Assembly (NCBI RefSeq): GCF_946478885.1
Contig: NZ_CAMLDX010000023.1
Span: 1-38,970, forward strand
Length of the DNA stretch: 38,970 nucleotides
From: an uncultured Bacillus sp.
GTDB taxonomy: Bacteria > Bacillota > Bacilli > Bacillales_B > DSM-18226
Direction of reading: 5' to 3'
The position numbers and the translations under genes are program-made. Under the pieces are notes generated by a model. That model saw only the letters and a program-made list of their open reading frames with translations. It was not told where the DNA came from and made no database searches. Of the stretch, positions 31,746 through 38,970 are shown piece by piece (positions within the stretch are counted from its first letter, which is position 1; every line of letters starts with the position of its first letter).

Positions 31746-31955
31746 TTGTATGCATACCGAGGCCCTCACTATGGTCAAAGGGGATTTTTCTTTGCTGCTC
31801 CGTTCGCCGGCGCATTATTGGGAGGATTAGTCGGAGGTGCCGTCGGCAGTGCGTTATTTTACCCACGCCCGCGTCCATTTCCACCGTTTCCTCCATGCCC
31901 TCCATATCCGGGATGCCCGCCATATGGCGGCGGTTTTGGATATCCGTATTATTAA
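31746..31955 (+). CDS. Small Gly/Pro-rich hydrophobic protein
   Basis: A 69-residue protein. A glycine-zipper-like hydrophobic segment (AGALLGGLVGGAVGSALF, about residues 19-36) is followed by a Pro/Tyr/Gly-rich tail with PFPPFPPCPPYPG and ending FGYPYY. The composition recalls small spore-coat or surface proteins of Bacillus. The TTG at 31746 with AAGGAGG 9 nt upstream is chosen; there is no ATG in frame near it. A strong terminator follows. Function unknown. Confidence 0.65.
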   Translation: MYAYRGPHYGQRGFFFAAPFAGALLGGLVGGAVGSALFYPRPRPFPPFPPCPPYPGCPPYGGGFGYPYY

Positions 31956-31965
31956 TCGATATATC

Positions 31966-31997
31966 AAAAAAACTCTCGGATTTGAGAGTTTTTTTGT
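31966..31997 (+). terminator. Terminator of the Gly/Pro-rich gene
   Basis: AAAACTCTCGGATTTGAGAG forms a compact stem-loop followed by seven T, 11 bp after the stop codon. Confidence 0.9.
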
Positions 31998-32014
31998 GGT
32001 ACTGCTTTTCACGG

Positions 32015-32422
32015 TCAGCCCCAGCGGATTTTTAAGATGAGGTGGCAGCAGTCAATCTGATTCTCTTCATGAACAAAACTCAAGGTCAGACCGTTGGGTG
32101 TATAAGATACCTTTGGTGTATTTTGAATTCCTGTTGATTGGAGTAATGACACAACTTTATTCTTATCAGAGCTTTGTGCCGCCGTGATGATATTCCCAGA
32201 AAACGTCTTGGATACAGCCAATTTTTCTAGGATGATGCCGCCATCTTTTAGGAGCATTTGTGTCAGCCGGGCAGAATTCATAAAGATACTTGGATTGACA
32301 GGAAGAACATTTCGACATGAAATAAATGGCCGATAATACGGAAGAAAGTGAAAGGGAGTGTGGGATCTGTAATGCCTAGATGACGGAAGGGAATGATTGG
32401 AATACAATGGGTAATACCTCAT
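32015..32422 (-). CDS. Uncharacterised 135-residue Bacillus-type protein
   Basis: GGGAGG is well placed before the ATG, so the frame is probably real. The first 35 residues are rich in Tyr, His, Pro and Arg. The rest looks like a folded domain with helices (IFMNSARLTQMLLKDGGIIL, KTFSGNIITAAQ) and strands ending CCHLILKIRWG. The pattern of a Tyr/Pro/His-rich head and a short domain recalls minor spore-coat proteins, but no family can be named. It converges on the Gly/Pro-rich gene. Confidence 0.6.
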   Translation of the reverse strand: MRYYPLYSNHSLPSSRHYRSHTPFHFLPYYRPFISCRNVLPVNPSIFMNSARLTQMLLKDGGIILEKLAVSKTFSGNIITAAQSSDKNKVVSLLQSTGIQNTPKVSYTPNGLTLSFVHEENQIDCCHLILKIRWG

Positions 32423-32626
32423 AACTTCCTCCCTATTGAAAAATTTTCATAGCACATTTTCTTTAAAATATATGTAAAGGCCGCCGTTCCTATGTACATT
32501 CGATTTTTTCTTCCTTATTCAAGTTCGTATAGCGAATATATCCAATTAACATGATAAAATAAAGACTGTATGTTTTGGCTTGTTCATAATATTTCATCCA
32601 TTTTGACAACAGAAGGAGAGAATTTA

Positions 32627-33016
32627 ATGAGTTACGAAAATACATTGTTCCATGCATTAGGAATCGAGATCAAAGAAGTTGATTCCGGCAGAGTTGTGGC
32701 AACGATGCCAGTAGATGAGAGAACAAGACAGCCTCATGGCCTGCTGCATGGAGGTGCGAGCGTGGCACTTGCAGAAACGGCAGCGAGTATAGGCGGTACC
32801 TATTTGATCGACAAAGAGACAGAAGAAGCAGTGGTAGGGCTCGAAATTAACGCAAACCATATTCGCTCAAAAAAAGACGGGCTGGTAACAGCTGTGGCAG
32901 AAATTATCCATAGAGGAAGCACGACGATGTTGTGGGAAATTAAGATTTCGGATGAAGAGAATAGGCTGATTTGTATCTCCCGTTGTACTTTAGCCGTAAT
33001 CAAAAAACGAAAGTGA
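32627..33016 (+). CDS. yuxO: Hotdog-fold thioesterase, probable DHNA-CoA hydrolase (YuxO/MenI)
   Basis: A 129-residue PaaI-type hotdog thioesterase with the active-site segment QPHGLLHGGASVALAETAAS, whose Glu is the usual catalytic residue. B. subtilis YuxO (MenI) hydrolyses 1,4-dihydroxy-2-naphthoyl-CoA in menaquinone synthesis and lies near kapD, as here. AAGGAGAG precedes the ATG at 32627; the longer in-frame start is rejected. The stop overlaps the ribosome binding site of the next gene. Confidence 0.85.
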   Translation: MSYENTLFHALGIEIKEVDSGRVVATMPVDERTRQPHGLLHGGASVALAETAASIGGTYLIDKETEEAVVGLEINANHIRSKKDGLVTAVAEIIHRGSTTMLWEIKISDEENRLICISRCTLAVIKKRK

Positions 33017-33026
33017 GGGTATTACA

Positions 33027-33296
33027 ATTAAATCACTGCTGAATCATTGGTTAAACAAAAAGAAAAAGAGCAAATTGGAATTTTGTCAAAATAACCTCGA
33101 CCGTTTTCTGGATGGCGAATCTTTTCCGCAATTTGAAGCCTTTCTTCTTGAGGAACAACTGGATATGAAGGAGTATAAATGCCTCAGCCATTGCAAATTA
33201 TGTTCAGATAAGCCCTATGCTAGGCTGAATAATGAGATTATTCAGGCTGATACCGCCTTGGAGCTGTTAACGGAATTAAAAAAGAGATGCAGGTAG
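33027..33296 (+). CDS. DUF1450 protein, apparent ATT start
   Basis: A protein of up to 89 residues with the DUF1450 pattern EFCQNNLDRFLDG, YKCLSHCKLCSDKPYARLN, TALELLTELKKR; four Cys suggest metal binding. The first ordinary start, TTG at 33075, has only AAGAG in front and removes a basic leader (LNKKKKSKLEF) that I recall in relatives. GAGGG at 33015-33019, overlapping the yuxO stop, stands 7 nt before an ATT at 33027, in frame. A TAA lies upstream with no ATG, GTG or TTG between. ATT initiation, perhaps through coupling to yuxO, is plausible. Function unknown. Confidence 0.7.
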   Translation: MKSLLNHWLNKKKKSKLEFCQNNLDRFLDGESFPQFEAFLLEEQLDMKEYKCLSHCKLCSDKPYARLNNEIIQADTALELLTELKKRCR

Positions 33297-33656
33297 GGGA
33301 GATTGATTCCCGTCCGCCAGGCAAAAGGGGAAAATTCTTTCTCTTCCTCCCTTTTTGCCAGAGCGAATTTTTATTTCCTTCGGAAAATAAGGATATTGGG
33401 AATATTAACTTTTTTGTTTCGAACCAGCCTTATTCTCCCGGTTCGAAACATTCGATTAGCAGAACAAGAGTCCACACTATTATACTGGTTCCACCCGCAG
33501 GACACAGTTTTTTACAGCTGTTCTGCAATATCCAAACGAACTCAAGGAAGATCTTCGGTAAACTCCCTAATAAAGATGCCACCCGTAAAACAGTCGCCTG
33601 CACTGCCTCCGTGAATAAATCCCCTTATAACAGTCAAATATAGGATATATTTCACT
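33297..33656. other. Gene-poor 360-bp region with two inverted repeats
   Basis: No credible gene: the open plus-strand frames lack ribosome binding sites and family features. GGCAAAAGGG (33320-33329) pairs with CCCTTTTTGCC (33349-33359), possibly the end of the yuxO-DUF1450 transcript. TGTTTCGAACC (33415-33425) and GGTTCGAAACA (33440-33450) form a perfect 11-bp dyad with a 14-bp spacer and no T-run after it. Confidence 0.5.
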
Positions 33657-34037
33657 TTAGTCCGTTTCCTCCAAATACAAAAATAATCTCGGTAATTTTG
33701 GCAGAATACCGACATCCTCAAACGAAACTTTTTCTATATCCTGTGGTATAATAAATAATGAATTTCCAATAAATTCTATTATCAATTCCAGGTCAAGGCC
33801 CCAATGTTTCGGACGGTAGCCATCCAGGTAAAGACCGGCAGTTTCCATCATGGAACGGGCACCTTTAATATTTCCGTATTCATAATGATATATAGCAACA
33901 GACAGTTGCAATAAGCCTTTTAAAAAGAAGTTTTGTTTATCTGTCATCCACATTTCTTCCAGCAGATCATGACAGGCATAGTAATCACCTTCATTAAATG
34001 AAATAAAAAATTGGTAATATTCCATTGGATAAATCAT
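33657..34037 (-). CDS. DUF309 protein
   Basis: A 126-residue helical protein of the DUF309 family, recognised by CHDLLEEMWM (the His-x3-Glu-x2-Trp core) and FLKGLLQLSVAIYHYEYGN. Its molecular role is not established. The ATG at 34037 has AAGGGG 9 nt upstream; the earlier ATG directly abuts that site. It stands alone between yuxO-DUF1450 and yuiD. Confidence 0.82.
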   Translation of the reverse strand: MIYPMEYYQFFISFNEGDYYACHDLLEEMWMTDKQNFFLKGLLQLSVAIYHYEYGNIKGARSMMETAGLYLDGYRPKHWGLDLELIIEFIGNSLFIIPQDIEKVSFEDVGILPKLPRLFLYLEETD

Positions 34038-34198
34038 TGTCGGCATCCCCTTCCCGTTTATTTCATTTATTTGATCTATATACTAGCAAATAAGGAAGCA
34101 AACCGCTAAAATATTACCTGATATATCTAATCGTTTCACATTCTTGAGTTCGCAAATCCATTGACATAAAAATTTAACAAAAGGCAGGGTTCTTCAAA

Positions 34199-34678
34199 AT
34201 GGCAATTTTCGGTAATCTCCCGCTCTGGTCTGCTTTAGCAGCAATCTTTTTTGCTCAATTCATAAAAGTCCCTATTCACTTAATACTATTGAAAAAGGTC
34301 GACTGGTCATTGATTGTGAGCACAGGAGGCATGCCGAGCTCACATTCGGCAGCAGTTACTGCGGTTTCAACCGCCGTCGCCCTTGAAACAGGGGTGGATT
34401 CACCGATATTTGCAGTAGCCGTTGTTTTTGCCATTATAACAATGTTTGATGCCTCAGGCGTCCGAAGACAGGCCGGTGAACAAGCTGCCGTACTTAATCA
34501 ATTGCGCACTGACTTTAATTTGCTTGTAAGAGATGTGAAGGCATGGCCGCGGGTACAAGATAAGGAAATACAAAAGGAACTGAAGGAACTCCTTGGTCAT
34601 AAGCCGATTGAGGTATTTTTCGGTGGATTGACTGGCATTCTATTAACACTGGTTTTATATTATTTTCTCCAAGGATGA
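34199..34678 (+). CDS. yuiD: Divergent PAP2-family membrane protein YuiD (DUF212)
   Basis: A 159-residue membrane protein with the DUF212 motif STGGMPSSHSAAVTA and DASGVRRQAGEQA, and hydrophobic helices at about residues 5-30, 40-95 and 135-157. It is related to PAP2 phosphatases; the activity is unproven. GGCAGGG precedes the ATG. B. subtilis yuiD is next to yuiC, as here. It converges on yuiC with a hairpin repeat between. Confidence 0.88.
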   Translation: MAIFGNLPLWSALAAIFFAQFIKVPIHLILLKKVDWSLIVSTGGMPSSHSAAVTAVSTAVALETGVDSPIFAVAVVFAIITMFDASGVRRQAGEQAAVLNQLRTDFNLLVRDVKAWPRVQDKEIQKELKELLGHKPIEVFFGGLTGILLTLVLYYFLQG

Positions 34679-34700
34679 AAAAAGCAAAAACCATATACAT

Positions 34701-34783
34701 ATAAAAGGTATCAGAGACCGCGATATCCCTGCTTATCTCATCTATTGACTAGTTAAGCACGCGCATGCCCGACACCTTTTATT
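34701..34783. repeat. Hairpin repeat copy G (divergent)
   Basis: ATAAAAGGTATCAGAGACC (left) and GCATGCCCGACACCTTTTAT (right) form a long imperfect stem. The ends match the GGTGTCAG/TGACACC part of the family, but the centre differs from B-F and the outer GGGCTGTTCC arms are absent. It lies exactly between the convergent yuiD and yuiC stops and can serve both. Confidence 0.6.
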
Positions 34784-34799
34784 GTTATATTTAACGTTA

Positions 34800-35462
34800 T
34801 TATTTTCTCTCAGGATTTACATACTGCTGACGAAATACCTGCATCGATTTATCTTCATTTAAAGATAGTAATTCATGCTCTGTAAGTGTACCGTCTCCCA
34901 TCTCCACTACATAAACATCAATTTCCTTTTTACCCCAATATGTATAAACATCATCAACTGTTTCATAATAAAGATCGACGCGGTTCCCCTTAATCGCACC
35001 GCCTTTATCAGCTACTACCCCAAATCCATATTCCGGAATAAAGAGAATCGTACCAATAGGAAAAACACTTAAATCTGCGGCAACAGTTGAATACAAATCC
35101 CTTTTTACCTTAACCCCGGAATAAGTGATCCCAAATTCGGGGTGATCCGGATTTTTCCCTGTCGACTCATATCCAGCCGTATAGCCTGTTGCAAGTACTT
35201 TTTTTACCGGATACTTTGACCAATCAATCTCATTTTCAAGTTTGGGTTTTCCTAAACCCGAAGACGTCTTTACAGGTTGCAGCGCCATATGAAGGGGATG
35301 ATGTTGAATCGAATAGCTAATATCCCTCTTTACTTTCTCATACATAGAAACGGCAATGGATTGGGCTTTTACTCCTGTGATGGATTGAAAAGTAGATGTT
35401 AATGCAGCAATGAATAGAACAAACATTAACATCCGAATAGAAATCATTTTTAACCTGTCCAT
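34800..35462 (-). CDS. yuiC: 3D-domain muralytic protein YuiC (Sps family)
   Basis: A 220-residue exported protein. An N-terminal hydrophobic segment (about residues 8-27) serves as signal or anchor. A C-terminal 3D double-psi beta-barrel (about 90-200) contains [20 protein letters not shown] and the conserved acids of [17 protein letters not shown]. As I recall, B. subtilis YuiC is a lytic transglycosylase of the stationary-phase-survival family, acting on peptidoglycan without an Rpf partner. GGGAGG is about 13 nt from the ATG. Confidence 0.88.
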   Translation of the reverse strand: MDRLKMISIRMLMFVLFIAALTSTFQSITGVKAQSIAVSMYEKVKRDISYSIQHHPLHMALQPVKTSSGLGKPKLENEIDWSKYPVKKVLATGYTAGYESTGKNPDHPEFGITYSGVKVKRDLYSTVAADLSVFPIGTILFIPEYGFGVVADKGGAIKGNRVDLYYETVDDVYTYWGKKEIDVYVVEMGDGTLTEHELLSLNEDKSMQVFRQQYVNPERK

Positions 35463-35549
35463 TTTTTAGCTCATTCCTCCCAAAACTATTCATTTCCTAA
35501 GAACAAAGGAATTATGCATGAATAGACAGGAAAAAATAAAATGAAGCAC

Positions 35550-35576
35550 AAAAAAACCTCCGCAATAGCGAAGGCT
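35550..35576 (-). terminator. Terminator of yuiB
   Basis: On the minus strand CCTTCGCTATTGCGGAGG is a stem-loop followed by TTTTTTT, 6 bp after the yuiB stop. Confidence 0.9.
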
Positions 35577-35580
35577 GTAA

Positions 35581-35904
35581 TTAAAACATCTGATATCCTC
35601 TTTTTCTAAGGGCTTTAATTGTAAGACCTGCTGCAATCGCCCCAAAAAGGCCGAAAACAAGAATTAAAATATCGGCCAAGGCTAAATGAGTAATACGATT
35701 GAATAAATCTGAAAAGGCTGTTCCTGCATTAGTAAAATATTCTATAAAACGAACCTTGTCAATAAAAAGAATAGCAATAACCGGGTAAATAATCGTCATA
35801 ATCCAAGACATTCTTAATAACATATTTAATATAAATCCGATTCCAAAAAATAATACAAAGAAAAGCAGCATGGATATAATCAATACAACAATATTCATCT
35901 GCAT
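35581..35904 (-). CDS. yuiB: YuiB-like membrane protein
   Basis: A 107-residue hydrophobic protein with about three transmembrane helices (about residues 4-28, 33-50, 74-95) and the tail KALRKRGYQMF. It fits B. subtilis YuiB by size, composition and position between yuiC and yumB. The ATG at 35904 is chosen because AAAGGGGGG lies just upstream; an ATG seven codons earlier precedes that site. The yuiA gene, present next to yuiB in B. subtilis, was not found. Function unknown. Confidence 0.78.
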   Translation of the reverse strand: MQMNIVVLIISMLLFFVLFFGIGFILNMLLRMSWIMTIIYPVIAILFIDKVRFIEYFTNAGTAFSDLFNRITHLALADILILVFGLFGAIAAGLTIKALRKRGYQMF

Positions 35905-35955
35905 ACAATCCCCCCCTTTATCCATTTAAGTGTACTGAATGGTAAATTTCTAGTC

Positions 35956-36105
35956 AATCAATATACAGGAAGAAATGGATATGTTTGTTGGAAAGGCACA
36001 TTGTCGGTCATCATCAGTGAAGCAATGTCGGACTTTCATGAAACAAGTAGAAGCTATCATTTCAGATAGGTCTAAAATAGCTTCATCAAGCAGTTTTGGA
36101 ACATG
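35956..36105 (+). other. Unsupported short frame between yuiB and yumB
   Basis: The 253-bp gap between yuiB and yumB contains a plus-strand frame of about 43 codons (starting MDMFVGKAHCR at about 35975) with a weak AGGA in front. It has no recognisable domain and is Ser-rich. It is listed only because yuiA is expected here and is not seen on the minus strand. Confidence 0.15.
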
Positions 36106-36150
36106 AAAAAGGGCATCCTAAAGTTGAATGCAACTCTTTGAACGCCCCTT
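36106..36150 (-). terminator. Terminator of yumB
   Basis: On the minus strand GGGGCGTTCAAAG...GTTG and CAACTTTAGGATGCCC form a long imperfect stem followed by TTTTT, just past the yumB stop. Confidence 0.8.
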
Positions 36151-36157
36151 TGATCGA

Positions 36158-37369
36158 TTAAATAAAATTAAATTTTCCTTTTCTGAACAGCAAGGAAATA
36201 CCGCCAATCATGAATAGCGCGCGATTATCAATCACCTTTTTCATGAATGATGCCTTAGTCCCGACTAATTTCTTACCATAGACAACCCCAATCGCATTGT
36301 GATCGCCAAGTGAACATACGGTACCTTTAATATCCGGGATAAACTTTTCAAGGTCTTTTTGGTTACGCACTAATTTTGTAATATTTCTAGCAGTTGTAAT
36401 TCCTTGCTGTATAGCAATTTGTGCTGTCGGCGGATATGGACGATTGATTTCCTCATTGATAATAAGCGCACAGTCGCCCACAATGAATACATTGTCAAAG
36501 CCAGGGGCTCTTAAATCCGGCTCTACCTTTACACGTGCTCTCATGGACTCAATTCCTGAAGATTCAATGACGGCATTTCCACGGACACCCGCTGCCCAGA
36601 TTACAGTACCTGCCTTAATTTCTTGTACTTCTTCATTGGCTTTTCCGTAAAAGATGCCACCTGGTGTGCATTCCTTAATAGCGGAACCAACTTTAAATTC
36701 AACCCCTTTTTCCTCTAAATATGAAACCGCATATTTCACAAGTTCAGGATCAAATCCAGGCAATACTGTCGGCGATGCTTCCACACAATAAATCTTTACT
36801 CGACTTGGATCAACGTCATATTCTTGGCAGAGATTAGGAACACGTTCAACAAGTTCACCCAAGAATTCAATTCCGGTAAATCCGGCTCCACCGACAACGA
36901 TCGCTAATTTACTTTCATCTTGATCAGAGTTATAAGTAGAGAATTGATATTCAATGTGTTCACGAATACGTCTTGCAGCATTGACATTTACTATAGAGTA
37001 CGCATATTCATTTAATCCTTTAATGCCAAATGTTTCAGATGCTCCACCTAATGCTACCACTAAATAATCATAGGATTGTTCGCCATTTTCCAGTAATACC
37101 TTATTCTCTTCAGGTTTGATTTCTACAACCGTATCCTGAACAAATTCAACTTTATTACGATCCAAAACATTTTTAATATCGTACCGAACCCGGTCATGGT
37201 GCAAGGTTCCCGCAGATGCCTCATGAAGCCATGTCGTTTCATAATGATAATTATTCTTGTTGACTAGGACGATTTCAGCTTCATTTACTCCTAATGCTTT
37301 CTGTAATTTTGTAGCTGTCATTAAACCACCGTAACCTGCTCCTAAAATGACTACTTTTGGTTTGTTCAA
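36158..37369 (-). CDS. yumB: Type II NADH dehydrogenase-like flavoprotein YumB
   Basis: A 403-residue NDH-2-type enzyme. The FAD-binding motif is [18 protein letters not shown] (about residues 5-22), the NAD(P)H-binding motif is [18 protein letters not shown] (about 160), and the C-terminal FAD motif includes VFIVGDCAL and [13 protein letters not shown]. Such enzymes pass electrons from NADH to menaquinone at the membrane without pumping protons. It resembles B. subtilis YumB more than Ndh (YjlD). The gene diverges from yumC. Two Rex-like boxes in the gap suggest control by the NADH/NAD ratio. Confidence 0.9.
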   Translation of the reverse strand: MNKPKVVILGAGYGGLMTATKLQKALGVNEAEIVLVNKNNYHYETTWLHEASAGTLHHDRVRYDIKNVLDRNKVEFVQDTVVEIKPEENKVLLENGEQSYDYLVVALGGASETFGIKGLNEYAYSIVNVNAARRIREHIEYQFSTYNSDQDESKLAIVVGGAGFTGIEFLGELVERVPNLCQEYDVDPSRVKIYCVEASPTVLPGFDPELVKYAVSYLEEKGVEFKVGSAIKECTPGGIFYGKANEEVQEIKAGTVIWAAGVRGNAVIESSGIESMRARVKVEPDLRAPGFDNVFIVGDCALIINEEINRPYPPTAQIAIQQGITTARNITKLVRNQKDLEKFIPDIKGTVCSLGDHNAIGVVYGKKLVGTKASFMKKVIDNRALFMIGGISLLFRKGKFNFI

Positions 37370-37384
37370 ATTGATCTTCCCCTT

Positions 37385-37402
37385 TTGTTTATAATTTCAC
37401 AT
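37385..37402. promoter_or_regulatory. Rex-like box 1 near yumB
   Basis: TTGTTTATAATTTCACAT matches the Rex consensus TTGTGAANNNNTTCACAA at 11 of 14 specified positions. It lies 16 bp upstream of the yumB start, within the leader. Confidence 0.35.
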
Positions 37403-37463
37403 ACAATTAGATCCCTAGCTGTACTTTTTCCTATTGTGTCTAAGTTTATTTATAGGAAAAAGA

Positions 37464-37481
37464 TTGTGATACTCTTCACGT
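37464..37481. promoter_or_regulatory. Rex-like box 2 upstream of yumB
   Basis: TTGTGATACTCTTCACGT matches the Rex consensus at 11 of 14 specified positions, with both half-site cores TTGTGA and TTCAC intact. It is 95 bp before yumB, a sensible promoter-proximal position. The remaining 240 bp up to yumC is AT-rich and shows no gene; it must hold the divergent promoters. Confidence 0.45.
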
Positions 37482-37721
37482 TAATGTACAAAAAAAAGTA
37501 AAAATAATGTCACACAATGTTAACAATTTCTTTATGCAATAATTATAATATTCCTTTTTTCTTAGTTTTTCAAGCCTTAAATGTTGTTTATACTTGTATA
37601 CATTATTTTTTTCTAAAAAGTATAAAAATATTTTCCTTATTTATCATGGGACAGGCTTTTTGTTCTTACATTATAAATATGAATCATTTCAAACATGATG
37701 ATTTCGCATGGGGAGGTTCTT

Positions 37722-38717
37722 ATGAAGGAAGATCAAATAATTTATGATATAACCATCATCGGCGGCGGTCCAATTGGATTGTTTACGGCGTTTTATGCAG
37801 GTATGAGACAGGCTACTGTCAAGATTATTGAAAGTCTTCCGCAAGTGGGAGGGCAATTATCAACACTGTATCCCGAAAAGTATATTTATGACGTGGCAGG
37901 ATTTCCAAAAGTCCGTGCCCGGGAGCTGATTGATAACTTAAACGTACAATTATCAAACATCAAACCGGTTATCACACTCAATCAAACCGTTGAAAAAGTT
38001 GTCAAACAAGGAGACGGGATTTTTAAATTAACAACGAATAAGGAAGTTCATTATTCCAAAACCATAATCATAGCGGCCGGAAACGGTGCCTTTCAACCAA
38101 GAAAATTGGAATTAGAAAATTCTGCACATCTCGAGGAGAAGAACCTGTATTATTTTATCCATCATGTAAATCAATTTGCCGGTCAGAGGGTTGCTGTATT
38201 CGGCGGCGGAGATTCTGCTGTCGATTGGGCATTAATGCTTGAACCGATTGTCGATAAAGTTACGATCATCCACAGACGTCACAAGTTTCGGGCACATGAA
38301 CATAGTGTCAGAAATTTAGAAATTTCGAACGTTGATATTAAAACTCCATTTATTCCCACAAAATTAATCAGTAATTCAAACGGAATCACTCAAGTAAGGA
38401 TTAGCCACGTGAAAACAAAAGAAGTAGAGTCACTTGATGTAGATGCCGTCATTGTAAACTATGGATTCGTTTCATCTATTGGCCCATTAAAAAGATGGGG
38501 ACTTGAGATAAAAAAACACTCTATTGTGGTAAATTCAAAAATGGAAACAAGTATTGAGGGAATTTATGCATGTGGTGATATTTGTACATATGATGGAAAA
38601 GTAAAGCTCATCGCATGCGGTTTCGGAGAAGCCCCTATTGCCGTTGCACAAGCCAAGCAATACATCGATCCAGCAGCAAAAAAACACGTACCGCACAGTT
38701 CTGATTTATTTCATTAA
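37722..38717 (+). CDS. yumC: Ferredoxin/flavodoxin-NADP+ reductase YumC (TrxR-like type)
   Basis: A 331-residue flavoprotein with thioredoxin-reductase fold but no CxxC, the mark of bacterial TrxR-like FNRs. The FAD motif is [18 protein letters not shown], the NADPH motif [17 protein letters not shown] with [11 protein letters not shown], and the C-terminal FAD site is [19 protein letters not shown]. It transfers electrons between NADPH and ferredoxin or flavodoxin. The ATG at 37722 has GGGGAGG just upstream. It matches B. subtilis YumC closely as I recall it, and the yumB/yumC pairing is conserved. Confidence 0.95.
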   Translation: MKEDQIIYDITIIGGGPIGLFTAFYAGMRQATVKIIESLPQVGGQLSTLYPEKYIYDVAGFPKVRARELIDNLNVQLSNIKPVITLNQTVEKVVKQGDGIFKLTTNKEVHYSKTIIIAAGNGAFQPRKLELENSAHLEEKNLYYFIHHVNQFAGQRVAVFGGGDSAVDWALMLEPIVDKVTIIHRRHKFRAHEHSVRNLEISNVDIKTPFIPTKLISNSNGITQVRISHVKTKEVESLDVDAVIVNYGFVSSIGPLKRWGLEIKKHSIVVNSKMETSIEGIYACGDICTYDGKVKLIACGFGEAPIAVAQAKQYIDPAAKKHVPHSSDLFH

Positions 38718-38924
38718 TCAATCGCCCAATTCACCAAAAAAGCTTTGTTTATTCCAAATCAAACCACTGATTTATTAGATATTGAAACGATGTCTTGAAT
38801 TCCTAAATAAACAAAATAGAGATTGAGGCCCTAATGCCAATCTAAAAGATTGCCACAGATCGTGATAGTGCAAACTATAATGAGGTAGGCCTGAATAGCA
38901 AGGGAAATGCCAAAGACATAAAAA
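38718..38924. other. Gene-poor right flank
   Basis: About 200 bp after yumC with stops in all frames and no recognised gene. A plus-strand stretch of about 30 codons near 38848-38937 (containing ATDRDSANYNEVG) lacks a start and has an in-frame stop just before it. Confidence 0.3.
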
Positions 38925-38970
38925 GCCTCCTCGGATAGTCATGTTTTGACATTCACTATCGAGAAGGCAT
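38922..38970 (-). terminator. Terminator of a minus-strand gene beyond the window
   Basis: On the minus strand GCCTTCTCGATAGT ... ACTATCCGAGGAGGC is a long stem, with an inner TGTCAAAACA part, followed by TTTTT. It reads outward from the right edge of the window and should end a leftward gene lying just beyond it. Confidence 0.65.

Noticed and set aside
33560..33600. Minus-strand GGGTGGCA resembling a T-box antiterminator
   Set aside because: Only part of the motif is present, the ACCGCG half is missing, and no minus-strand amino-acid gene lies downstream.
33287..33643. Two plus-strand frames of 103 and 118 codons after the DUF1450 gene
   Set aside because: No ribosome binding site, no domain, and low-complexity composition; the first overlaps the DUF1450 3' end.
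9884..34783. The hairpin repeats as CRISPR units or insertion sequences
   Set aside because: They are dispersed singly rather than in regular arrays, carry no spacers, encode no transposase and show no clear target duplications.
38848..38937. Stretch with ATDRDSANYNEVG resembling the DRDxNA end of TnpB-type transposases
   Set aside because: About 30 codons, an in-frame stop just before it, no zinc-finger cysteines and no start; the likeness is too short to call a transposase remnant.

Overview
The window reads as chromosomal DNA of a low-GC, endospore-forming Bacillaceae bacterium. The evidence is clear AGGAGG-type ribosome binding sites, frequent TTG/GTG starts, a KapD sporulation-pathway protein, DUF421/DUF1657 spore proteins, and a right half that follows the Bacillus subtilis yug-yux-yui-yum region (K+ channel, pgi, yugJ, yuzA, yugI, alaT-alaR, kapD, yuxO, yuiD, yuiC, yuiB, yumB, yumC). 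No prophage, intact insertion sequence or CRISPR array is visible. Family names and comparisons with B. subtilis are from memory, not from a search.

Left part (1-11.5 kb), the more accessory region: a four-cluster ferredoxin gene and a PucR-type regulator diverge from a cytoplasmic molybdopterin oxidoreductase. A CsoR-family repressor with the persulfide-sensing CstR ligand pattern follows. A TetR regulator with a palindromic operator then precedes a 1410-residue fusion of two BadF/HgdC-like ATPase domains with activase and HgdB-like dehydratase domains. Next is a spore-type cluster of two DUF1657 proteins and a DUF421+DUF1657 (2Duf-like) membrane protein.

Middle (11.5-22 kb): aroK-aroD; a four-tRNA cluster (Leu-CAG, Pro-CGG, Gly-CCC, Ser-CGA) in which every anticodon begins with C; brnQ; an SPFH membrane protein followed by a 50-residue ribbon-helix-helix protein; and a ribA-ribD-FAD monooxygenase operon divergent from a YodB-like HxlR regulator. 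The two divergent promoters appear to share one palindromic -35 element, and each -10 lies in or against a near-identical palindrome. A two-TM K+ channel with a TrkA-type domain follows.

Right part (22-39 kb): pgi, an iron-containing alcohol dehydrogenase that seems to start at ATC, yuzA, yugI, alaR-alaT, a Cu/Zn-SOD-like lipoprotein lacking one copper ligand, gltP behind a cyclic-di-AMP (ydaO-type) riboswitch, kapD, small spore or membrane proteins, yuxO/menI with a DUF1450 gene that may start at ATT, DUF309, yuiD, yuiC, yuiB, and the divergent flavoproteins yumB and yumC with two Rex-like boxes between them.

Scattered through the window are seven copies of a 75-130 bp hairpin repeat marked by GGTGTCAGGCACC-like and TGACACCTTATGGGA-like arms. 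Almost every copy sits directly after the end of a transcription unit, with its T-run facing the right way to terminate it. One copy has its centre inverted relative to its arms.
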